The notes under the pieces are model-generated. The model was not told the origin of the DNA. It saw nothing but the letters and a program-made list of their open reading frames with translations, and ran no database searches. From NCBI RefSeq assembly GCF_947507565.1, contig NC_089177.1, positions 186,001-250,000 on the forward strand: DNA of 64,000 nt, given 5' to 3'. The stretch comes from Oscarella lobularis. Its lineage: Eukaryota > Porifera > Homoscleromorpha > Homosclerophorida > Oscarellidae. Shown piece after piece: positions 22,280-30,322 of the stretch; within the stretch, counting starts at the first letter, position 1, and each line of letters begins with the position of its first letter. Made by a program: the position numbers and the translations under genes.

Positions 22280-24073
22280 TTACGGAGTACCCCAATATCC
22301 CACACCTGTATATTTTTTTTCCTGAACATTTGCTGCAGACGAACCGTGCTCTTGACCATCAATAGTTGAATAATCCACTCGAATCCTACCGTTGCCTCCA
22401 GAAGATCCGTAAATGCCTGCTTGTGATATTCTTGTTCTTCCTCCTCCTTGGACAGAAAACCGCGATCCTGAATTGCTTGAAAGCAATGAGCTTGTTCGCA
22501 GATAGATTGATCCACCGCTTCCTGCTCCACCAATGGTGTCGTCGCAAGAGCTGCCTGTACCTCCGGAAGCGGCTCCACCTTTAGCCCAGATGTACCCGTT
22601 CACAATAGCTGTGTATGCCTCAATATAGACCATTCCACCTCCATTTGCCCCGTTTGAATACTCGCAGGAGCTGCTATGACGACAGCCGCCGCCGCCGCCG
22701 GATCCCAAATACATTTCTGTCAGTGCCGGATCTCCGTATGTATTACCGTTCTTTCCGTGAGAATGCCCCGAGCAGCTGCCACCAGTTGGATTTGAACCAA
22801 CCGTTCCGTAACTGCCAGAGCCAGCGGATTCTCCACAGGAACAAACAGACGATCCACCACCGCCCCCATTGTTTGCAGTGCTACCCTTCGTAGCAAAACC
22901 ACTGTAAGTGTATGACTCTCCAGTAACGCCAATCCAGGTTCCTCTCTCTCTTCTTGTTCCCCCTCGAAATCCCTTTCCGCTGGCGTCGATTTTTCCACTG
23001 CTCTCTAAGCGCATATTGACGGCTCTGAAGACAATCACTCCACCGCTAGAACCGCCATACGCTCCTGCTTGAATCAAACCTGTACTCTTGATAGTCAAAC
23101 TCCCGTAATTCGGCACCAAAACAATTTGAGCCTTTGAGTTACCGCTGGACACGTAAGTGTATTTCAGACGACTCTTAAAAGTAACGTTCTGGCCTGAAAC
23201 GCTGGTCACCTGCTGAAACTCGTAGTGACCCGCTCCTGATCCTTGCATTTGAACCAGAAAAACTTCGTCTCCAGCCACAATTGACGATGTGGTCAGCTGC
23301 TGCCCAAATCGGTTTCCACTCAATCCGGAAAACTGCCAGTACTTGTTCACTACCACTGTTGAACTGACTATCAAGTCGCCATCCTTACCGGTACCACCAG
23401 GTGCTCTGTGCTCGCAAGAGGGAGGAAGATATCCCTCTAAACATATGCAGATCGGTCCCCAGGTTTGAGTCAAAGGATTCAACTTGAGTAGGCAATCTCC
23501 GTTGCCCGAGCAGTTTGCTGGACACCAAGCCTCAAATATGTTTTCTTGGCCCTTTAACCGAGCATCAAGAGCATCTAAACGAGCTTGCAAGACGGCCACC
23601 TGTTCTCTTAAAGGAATCACTTTGATTTTAGAGCGGTAAGAAACCCGGAATCCTCGTCCTCCGTAGACTTTATCAGAACGAAATCGCAAAAAGAAGACGT
23701 TGCCTGAAGACAATAATTCTTTGAGCTGTTCATCTTCCGAGCCGCAAAAGCGACCCAGGCTCGGAGCAGAATCGCTTTCGCCATCAAACAGTTCCACGTA
23801 GTCATAACATTCACCCGTCCTTTTGGAGGCGTTCTCCAGATGAAAGCGGTCGAACTGAAGCACAACGCGAGTGTCGGTAGTTTCGTTCTTTTCCTTAGTT
23901 GCAATCAGCCAAGAACAATCCAAATTATCCGAGTAATCCTGCTCGGCGTCAGAGCCATCAGTAAAAGCGTGCGATGATTCGGTGGCCTCTAGTTTCTTAA
24001 AGCGAGGACAGTGAGCAACCGTCTCCTCCAGTAAAGGCCAGAACACGAGAAAAAAGACGCAAAGGCTTCGCAT
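22280..24073 (-). CDS. secreted CUB-EGF-glycine-rich protein, short copy D
   Basis: Intronless, about 597 residues from the ATG at 24073. Same architecture as copies A-C. EGF and following segments are almost identical to C, while the 5' flank (about 24080-24198) matches copy B. The glycine module ends with LRTSSLLSSNSGSRFSVQG, shared in part with F rather than C (LRADALLSSNPG). This mix of similarities argues for exchange among copies. It lies 125 bp from the stop of the long CUB gene, in tandem. Confidence 0.85.
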   Translation of the reverse strand: MRSLCVFFLVFWPLLEETVAHCPRFKKLEATESSHAFTDGSDAEQDYSDNLDCSWLIATKEKNETTDTRVVLQFDRFHLENASKRTGECYDYVELFDGESDSAPSLGRFCGSEDEQLKELLSSGNVFFLRFRSDKVYGGRGFRVSYRSKIKVIPLREQVAVLQARLDALDARLKGQENIFEAWCPANCSGNGDCLLKLNPLTQTWGPICICLEGYLPPSCEHRAPGGTGKDGDLIVSSTVVVNKYWQFSGLSGNRFGQQLTTSSIVAGDEVFLVQMQGSGAGHYEFQQVTSVSGQNVTFKSRLKYTYVSSGNSKAQIVLVPNYGSLTIKSTGLIQAGAYGGSSGGVIVFRAVNMRLESSGKIDASGKGFRGGTRRERGTWIGVTGESYTYSGFATKGSTANNGGGGGSSVCSCGESAGSGSYGTVGSNPTGGSCSGHSHGKNGNTYGDPALTEMYLGSGGGGGCRHSSSCEYSNGANGGGMVYIEAYTAIVNGYIWAKGGAASGGTGSSCDDTIGGAGSGGSIYLRTSSLLSSNSGSRFSVQGGGRTRISQAGIYGSSGGNGRIRVDYSTIDGQEHGSSAANVQEKKYTGVGYWGTP

Positions 24074-24198
24074 TGTTCTCGTCACGAGATCCTCAGATAA
24101 TCCCGGCCCTTCTCCCACATGCTTCCTTCTATACTAAAGGCATACACAAAAGACTTATTAAAACGGGAGAAACATAGAGAGTCAGTCATATGTCCCGG

Positions 24199-26808
24199 TC
24201 AAACAGTGCCCCAGTGTCCTACGCTGGAATAATTCCCCTGTTGGCTCTTGGCACCCGGTGTTCCACTCTTCTGCCCGTCCAGAGTCGAATAATCAACGCG
24301 CACCCTTCCCTTACCGCCAGTAGACCCGTGAATATTCGACTGCGATATATACGTCCTGCCACCTCCGTTGACAGAAAACACCAATCCAAGGCTGGAGCTG
24401 CTCGAAGATAGGGAACTCGCTCTGAAATAAATCGATCCTCCGCTTCCAGCCCCGCCGAGAGTATCATCACATTGACTGGAAGAGCCCCCAGACGCATCGT
24501 TGCCATTGGACACAATATTACCATTTAAAATAGCAGTATTCACCTCAACATAGACCATGCCACCTCCATTTGCCCCGTTTGAATACTCGCAGGAGGAATC
24601 GTCGCGACAGCCGCCACCGCCGCCGGATCCAAAGTAAATTTTCGTTAGTGCCGTATCTCCGTACGTATTGCCGTTCAGTCCGTGAGGCCGCCCCGAGCAG
24701 CTGCTACCGGTTGGATTCGAGCCGACAGCTCCATAACTACCAGAGCCAGCGGATTCTCCGCAGGAACAATAAGACGATCCACCACCTCCACCATTGCTAG
24801 CAGTATTCCCCTTTACTGTATATCCGCTGAACGTGTATGACTCTCCCGCGTACCCGATCCATTTTCCTCTCTCTCTTCTCGGCCCCCCTCGAAATCCCTT
24901 CCCGGTAACTTCAATTTTTCCTCCACTGTCTATCTGCAATTTGGTGGCTTTGAAGACGACCACTCCTCGAGTCGAACCGTCATAGGTACTCGCCTCAATT
25001 CTACCGCTACTCGTCACAGTTACAGTCTTGTAATTTGGCACGGAAACGGCCTGGGCTCTGGAAGAGCCGCTGTACGTGTAGGCGTACTTGAGGGAACTTC
25101 TAAAATTGATCGTCTTGCCCGAAACACTACTTACTTCTTGGATTTCATACTGACCCGCCCCGGAGCCTTGCGCTTGAAGAAGCAAAACTTCGCTTCCAGC
25201 TTTAATCCAGCTCACGACGGCACTCGTCTGACCAAATCGATCTCCACGCGATCCGGAGAACTGCACGTACTTGTTTACAACGGTAGCGCTCGTAATCGTT
25301 ACGTCGCCGTCCTTTCCCGTGCCGCCGAACGCCTCGCGAGCGCAATTCGGCGGCAAATAGCCGTCAAAGCACGTACACGTCGCATTCCACTTCTGCGACA
25401 ACGAATTAAATTTGAGCAAACACTCTCCATTGCCCGAACAGTCTCCTGGACACGGAGTGCCAAGAATATCGGCGTGCTCGTCGAGTCGACTCTCCAAATC
25501 GTCCAGACGTGCCTGCAGATTAGCGAGCTGGCCGTTCGCATGCGACAAGTTTCCCTGAAGCGACTGGATTTGATTTGATTGCTGCGCGACGTTCTTCGAC
25601 ACGTCAGCGAGCGATTTCGCTACCGTATTCGTCACCGTTTCGTTAATTTTAGTGATTCGTGCACCGATGACGAACGTCAGATACGAGCTCGTGTTCTGAA
25701 TCGAGGCGGCGAGTCCGGCGATGGATTTTTCCGTTGCATTCGCTCTCTGCCCCAACGTCTTTTGCTTCGATTCCAGCTCGCCAATCCGAGCTTGCACGGT
25801 GGGAAGAACGGAAACGCTCGACTGCAATTGAGCGCCCTTTGCTTGAAGCGAAGCAATGAACGAGTCCTGAGCGTTGTTTTTCGTCTTGATGTCTTCCTGC
25901 ATTCTACGCGTCGCGCTCGCATTGGCCGCCAATTCCGCGGCATTCGCCTGCAAGGAGCGAATGTCACTGGCTTGATTCGCCATAGTCGACTGAAGCAAAG
26001 CGAGAGCGGCCTTGAGCGGCTCCAATTGCGCGATTCTGTTAGAGAGTTCGTCGATGACAAGTTTCTGAAGCAAATGCGAGCTGTTGAGCAGGCGAATCAG
26101 CTCCTTCTGATCCATCTGAGACGCGTTCAGAGCTCCCAAATCGTTTCGCAGAGCAGCGGAAAAATTGAAAGCCTGATTGAGACTGTTAGACTGCACGTCG
26201 TTATGCTCGTGGCTCAACTGAACGCTGTCGTTCAATTTCGCCAGTACGCCTCTTAGGGACATTCGATTGATGCCAAACAGAACGTCTCCGTTCAGTACAA
26301 TCTTTCCCTCCGCCGTCAAGTGTAAATCAACGGTGTTATTTGAGAAAATCTTTGGTTTTTGCAAGGATAAGACGGACTGGTACGACGCTTTAAATCCGGA
26401 TGCACTGTTGACTCTATCTGTATGAAACGTCACAAGAAGAACGGATCCCGATGATTTGAACGTGTCGTTCAATCTTACCTTCAACGACCCGCAAAACTGG
26501 CCAAAACTCGGAGCGGATTCGTCGCCGCCGTCAAACAATTCTACGTAATCAAAGCAGTTGCCATTCGCGTCAAAAGCTCCCTCCAAATCAAATCGATCGA
26601 ACGTGAGAGACACCTGATATTGATCAGGAGCAATAATCAACCAGGAACAGTCCACCTCATGCGGATAAACTTGCTCAGAGTCCGTCCCGTCGGTGAAAAT
26701 TTTTCTCGAGGGCGTGGCTTGCAATTTGGACGAAGGAGTGCAATCGGCGTTAATTTGTTGAAGAAATGACCCCAGAACGAAAACAGATAATAGAACAAGT
26801 CGCGCCAT
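24199..26808 (-). CDS. secreted CUB-coiled coil-EGF-glycine-rich protein, long form
   Basis: Intronless, about 869 residues, the probable long paralogue of the array. The ATG at 26808 gives the signal peptide MARLVLLSVFVLGSFLQQINA. CUB domain: about residues 25-140 (DCSWLI, FDRFDLEG, FDYVELFDGGDESAPSFGQ). A coiled coil of about 280 residues follows (FNFSAALRNDLGALNAS through LANLQARLDDLESRLDEH), with many N-glycosylation sequons. Then come an EGF module (CPGDCSGNGECLLKF to CFDGYLPPNC) and the glycine-rich module (FGGTGKDGDVTITS to SSVGHWGTV). The short copies keep only the last heptads of this coil. A long stalk with an adhesive or recognition head, possibly oligomeric, is my inference. Divergence from the short copies is much greater than theirs from each other. 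Confidence 0.85.
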   Translation of the reverse strand: MARLVLLSVFVLGSFLQQINADCTPSSKLQATPSRKIFTDGTDSEQVYPHEVDCSWLIIAPDQYQVSLTFDRFDLEGAFDANGNCFDYVELFDGGDESAPSFGQFCGSLKVRLNDTFKSSGSVLLVTFHTDRVNSASGFKASYQSVLSLQKPKIFSNNTVDLHLTAEGKIVLNGDVLFGINRMSLRGVLAKLNDSVQLSHEHNDVQSNSLNQAFNFSAALRNDLGALNASQMDQKELIRLLNSSHLLQKLVIDELSNRIAQLEPLKAALALLQSTMANQASDIRSLQANAAELAANASATRRMQEDIKTKNNAQDSFIASLQAKGAQLQSSVSVLPTVQARIGELESKQKTLGQRANATEKSIAGLAASIQNTSSYLTFVIGARITKINETVTNTVAKSLADVSKNVAQQSNQIQSLQGNLSHANGQLANLQARLDDLESRLDEHADILGTPCPGDCSGNGECLLKFNSLSQKWNATCTCFDGYLPPNCAREAFGGTGKDGDVTITSATVVNKYVQFSGSRGDRFGQTSAVVSWIKAGSEVLLLQAQGSGAGQYEIQEVSSVSGKTINFRSSLKYAYTYSGSSRAQAVSVPNYKTVTVTSSGRIEASTYDGSTRGVVVFKATKLQIDSGGKIEVTGKGFRGGPRRERGKWIGYAGESYTFSGYTVKGNTASNGGGGGSSYCSCGESAGSGSYGAVGSNPTGSSCSGRPHGLNGNTYGDTALTKIYFGSGGGGGCRDDSSCEYSNGANGGGMVYVEVNTAILNGNIVSNGNDASGGSSSQCDDTLGGAGSGGSIYFRASSLSSSSSSLGLVFSVNGGGRTYISQSNIHGSTGGKGRVRVDYSTLDGQKSGTPGAKSQQGNYSSVGHWGTV

Positions 26809-27552
26809 TTGCTTGCAATTGAGAGAATGAGAAGACGGCGATGATCTGTTCAAGATATCTGCTCACGTGATGTATTGCATAGCTATCAAATCAGAGCATA
26901 CATTAAACAAATTGGTTTGGTTTTACCTCAGAAGAACCTCTGTCCCGAATAATATGATCTCGGCCCATCTTTCATATACTAATAAAAACAGAGGTCCAAA
27001 GAAAAAAATGCTATTTTCGTCAAACATCCTTACTATGTATCTATCAAAATTCTATTCTGCTCGTACATCTAATTGAACAAAACTCCTACATTGCAAAAAA
27101 AGATTTCAGCTATATTCACACAAAAAATATCACTCTAAATCAATATCATTATGCCCAATCGAAAAATCTAGCATCTTCCCTATAGAAACGTTTGATCCTC
27201 GGCGATGAACGCCAGCCAAAAAACTAAAACTTCCGAACAAAAATTCTAGAAAACCAATCTGACTTGGTTCCTTCCGCTTTCTCCTTCCGTCCGGGCACGT
27301 CCCGCTTCACGACTTCCGGTGCTGGTGCCGTCTCGACGGCAGCAGCCGGAGTAGCACAATCCGTTTCAAGCAAATCTATTCTAAGAAAAACAATGTAGGC
27401 ATCAATAACCTTTTTTTGTCAAAGTTTCCTTGATTAGCCGATCTTCTTCCATCTCACTATGAAAACAAATAATTAAAATAATTAGGTGAAGGTCTAGTTG
27501 TGTACAGTAATCCAGCTTGTTCCGTCTGGTCAACCAGGTTATTTCTCTCCTC
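26809..27552 (-). pseudogene. long CUB gene upstream region and duplicated MICAL 3' end (copy 3)
   Basis: 26809-26987 is the presumed promoter region of the long CUB gene. 26988-27552 matches 30081-30660 almost base for base: the two terminal MICAL exons, their intron and the 3' flank. The tail exon here keeps the MICAL version ([19 protein letters not shown]), unlike copies 1 and 2. The match ends at TTTCTCTCCTCCAT, after which TMC exon 3 sequence starts. Confidence 0.8.
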
Positions 27553-28098
27553 CATTCCCTTAGAGGAGTCAGTTTGTTTCGAAAGACTCGTCGCCTCCGC
27601 TTCCGAATCGCAGATTGATTCTCTTCTAAGAAATAAAATCTCGACGTAAAAGGGACGAATTATAGTCGACGACTTCTTTTGTTTACCTTCTTGGGGCAAC
27701 GGATCGTCGAGGGGAGACGGTTCCATTCGACTTTGTAAGGACATGCGTTGATAGCCGTGCGACTGAAGCGCAAATCGTCGAGCAATGGACGATTCTCCCG
27801 CTAGACGTCTGAAGGGGAGGCTCACTTTCGTTTATGTCGCTAGAACTGTCTTTGCCTCGTGTCTAGGCGCGATTGCACCAAAGTGGTGTCTTCGTTGTCT
27901 TGCATTGGAGTGTTTGGAGCCGTTTGACTGTCGCGCGTCTGCGTGACGACGACGAGAGGCAGTGCGTCGTCGTCGTTCTCTTCTAGGCCTCTTGATCGGT
28001 CGGGAGTGCCCGGTAGAGCATCGTACTGAAGCAGAGCAATCGATAGTAAGCCTAAAAAAGCCTAATCAAGCATGGAAACACCTCTTCCATCTCCAAGC
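27553..28098 (-). pseudogene. duplicated TMC 5' exons (fragment 5)
   Basis: Exons 1-3 of TMC only. The first ATG context is altered by a 12-bp deletion (the first methionine of MEMEE is lost, an in-frame second ATG remains). An 18-bp in-frame deletion removes part of the DDPNWLDDP motif. The exon carrying LRREL-type sequence is cut at SSKG and joins MICAL intron sequence at 27552. I judge it non-functional. Confidence 0.75.
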
Positions 28099-28150
28099 AT
28101 CCGGGACACAAGACACCAGCAGCGACAAAAACAGACAAAAACAAATGTTT

Positions 28151-29947
28151 TTACGGAGTACCCCAATATCCCACACCTGTATATTTTTTTTCCTGAACAT
28201 TTGCTGCAGACGAACCGTGCTCTTGACCATCAATAGTTGAATAATCCACTCGAATCCTACCGTTGCCTCCAGAAGATCCGTAAATTTTTGAATTGGATAT
28301 GATTGTTCTTTCTCCTCCTTGGACAGAAAACCGCGATCCTGGATCACTTGAAAACAATGAGCTTGTTCGCAGATAGATTGATCCCCCGCTTCCTGCTCCA
28401 CCGATGGTGTCGTCGCAAGTGCTGCTTGAACCTCCGGAAGCGGCTCCACCTTTAGCCCAGATGTACCCGTTTACAATAGCTGTGTAGGCCTCAATATAGA
28501 CCATTCCACCTCCATTTGCTCCGTTTGAATACTCGCAGCTGGAATCGTCGCGACAGCCGCCACCGCCGCCGGATCCCAAATACATTTCTATCAGTGCCGG
28601 ATCTCCGTATGTATTACCGTTCTGTCCGTGAGGCTGTTTCGAGCAGCTGCTACCAGTTGGATTCGAACCAACCGTTCCGTAACTGCCAGAGCCAGCGGAC
28701 TCTCCACAGGAACAATAAGACGATCCCCCACCACCACCATTGTTGGCAGGGCTACTACCCCTCGTTGCAAAACCACTGGAAGTATATGACTCTCCAGTAA
28801 CGCCAATCCACTTTCCTTTCTCTCTTCTTGTTCCCCCTCGAAATCCCTTTCCGCTGGCGTCGATTGTTCCACTGCTCTCTATACGCAAATTGACGGCTCT
28901 GAAGACAATCACTCCACCGATAGAACCATCAAAGGCTCCTGCTTGAATCAAACCTGTACTCTTGATAGTCAAAGTCTCATAATTCGGCACCAAAACAATT
29001 TGAGCCTTCGGGTTATCGCTGGACACGTAAGTGTACTTCAGAGGACTCTTAAAAATAACGTTCTGGCCTGAAACGCCGGTCACCTGCTGAAACTCGTAGT
29101 GACCCGCCCCTGAGCCTTGCATCTGAACAAGAAAAACTTCGTCTCCAGCCTTAATTGACGATGTGGTGTGCTGCCGCCCAAATGGGTTTCCACTCAATCC
29201 GGAAAACTGCCAGTACTTGTTCACTGCCACTGTTGAATTGACTACCAGGTCTCCCTCCTTACCGGTGCCACCGGGTGCTGTGTGCTCGCATGAGGGAGGA
29301 AGATATCCCTCTGAACATATGCAGATCGGTTCCCAGGTTTGAGTCAAAGGATTCAACTTGAGTAGGCAATCTCCGTTGCCCGAGCAGTTTGCTGGACACT
29401 CAGTCTCAAATATGTTTTCTTGACCCTTCCTCCAAACTTCAAGAGCATCTAAACGAGCTTGCAAGACGGCCATATGTTCTCTCAAAGGAATCACTTTGAT
29501 TTTAGAGCGGTAAGAAACCCGGAATCCTCGTCCTCCATAGGCTTTATCAGAATAAAATCGCAAAAAGAAGACTTTGCCTGAAGACCATAATTCTTTGAGC
29601 TGCTCGTCTTCCGAGCCGCAAAAGCGACCCAGGCTGGGAGCAGAATCGCTTTCGCCATCAAACAGTTCCACGTAGTCATAACATTCACCCGTCCTTTTGG
29701 AGGCGTTCTCCAGATGAAAGCGGTCGAACTGAAGCACAACGCGAGTGTCAGTAGTTTCGTTCTTTTCCTTACTTGCAATCAGCCAAGAACAATCCAAATT
29801 ATCTGAGTAATCCTGCTCAGCGTCAGAGCCATCAGTAAAAGCGTGCGATGATTCGGTGGCCTCTAGTTTCTTAAAGCGAGGACAGTGAGCAACCGTCTCC
29901 TCCAGTAAAGGCCAGAACACGAGAAAAAAGACGCAAAGGCTTCGCAT
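28151..29947 (-). CDS. secreted CUB-EGF-glycine-rich protein, short copy F
   Basis: Intronless, about 598 residues, ATG at 29947. It has the shared architecture, with its own substitutions: FYSDKAYGG in CUB, ALEVWRKGQENIF in the helix, CEHTAPGGTGKEGDLVVNS after EGF, and a glycine-module segment GGERTIISNSKIYGSSG where the others read GGGRTxISQxGIYGSSG. One cysteine pair (CRDDSSCEYSNG) is identical to the long form, which suggests local conversion from it. It is the copy nearest MICAL. Confidence 0.85.
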   Translation of the reverse strand: MRSLCVFFLVFWPLLEETVAHCPRFKKLEATESSHAFTDGSDAEQDYSDNLDCSWLIASKEKNETTDTRVVLQFDRFHLENASKRTGECYDYVELFDGESDSAPSLGRFCGSEDEQLKELWSSGKVFFLRFYSDKAYGGRGFRVSYRSKIKVIPLREHMAVLQARLDALEVWRKGQENIFETECPANCSGNGDCLLKLNPLTQTWEPICICSEGYLPPSCEHTAPGGTGKEGDLVVNSTVAVNKYWQFSGLSGNPFGRQHTTSSIKAGDEVFLVQMQGSGAGHYEFQQVTGVSGQNVIFKSPLKYTYVSSDNPKAQIVLVPNYETLTIKSTGLIQAGAFDGSIGGVIVFRAVNLRIESSGTIDASGKGFRGGTRREKGKWIGVTGESYTSSGFATRGSSPANNGGGGGSSYCSCGESAGSGSYGTVGSNPTGSSCSKQPHGQNGNTYGDPALIEMYLGSGGGGGCRDDSSCEYSNGANGGGMVYIEAYTAIVNGYIWAKGGAASGGSSSTCDDTIGGAGSGGSIYLRTSSLFSSDPGSRFSVQGGERTIISNSKIYGSSGGNGRIRVDYSTIDGQEHGSSAANVQEKKYTGVGYWGTP

Positions 29948-30322
29948 TGTTCTCGTCACGAGATCCTGAGATCATTCCCGGCCCTTCTCCCACACGCTTA
30001 TAAATACATGCAGCTGGAATCGTCGCCATCGCTACATCCAAAACAAAATTTCGTTAGTGCCGAATCTTCGTCATGAGCGCCTAAACAGAGGTCCAAAGAA
30101 AAAAAATGCGATTTTCGTCAAACATCCTTACTATGTATCTATCAAAATTCTATTCTGCTCGTACATCTAATTGAACAAAACTCCTACATTGCAAAAAAAG
30201 ATTTCAGCTATATTCACACAAAAAAATATCACTCTAAATCAATATCATTACGCCCAATCGAAAAATCTAGCATCTTCCCTATAGAAACGTTTGATCCTCG
30301 GCGATGAACGCCAGCCAAAAAA
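29948..30322. other. flank between copy F and MICAL, with long-CUB relic
   Basis: 30010-30066 contains degraded long-CUB coding sequence (GCTGGAATCGTCGCCATCGC, then AAATTTCGTTAGTGCCG) with deletions, the remnant of an eighth copy. 30081-30322 is the native 3' flank of MICAL, the source of the three duplicated MICAL ends. Confidence 0.6.

Larger units (their letters stand above)
11537..30322. repeat. segmental tandem duplication array (TMC 5' / CUB genes / MICAL 3')
   Basis: Blocks of near-identical sequence recur in the same orientation. TMC 5' exons occur at 11537-12404 (the functional gene), 14731-15566, 18158-19049, 21377-22213 and 27553-28098. Short CUB genes are at 12479, 15634, 19117, 22280 and 28151. 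Long-type CUB sequence is at 24199-26808 and, truncated, at 17652-18157. MICAL 3' sequence occurs at 14431-14730, 21068-21376 and 26988-27552, and in the functional gene at 30323-30660. Each short CUB stop lies about 70 bp from the TMC start next to it. The simplest ancestral order is TMC - short CUB - long CUB - MICAL, amplified by repeated unequal exchange. Confidence 0.9.

Noticed and set aside
25579-26256. 225-codon plus-strand open frame
   Set aside because: Antisense to the coiled-coil region of the long CUB gene; composition is arginine-rich shadow sequence without a domain.
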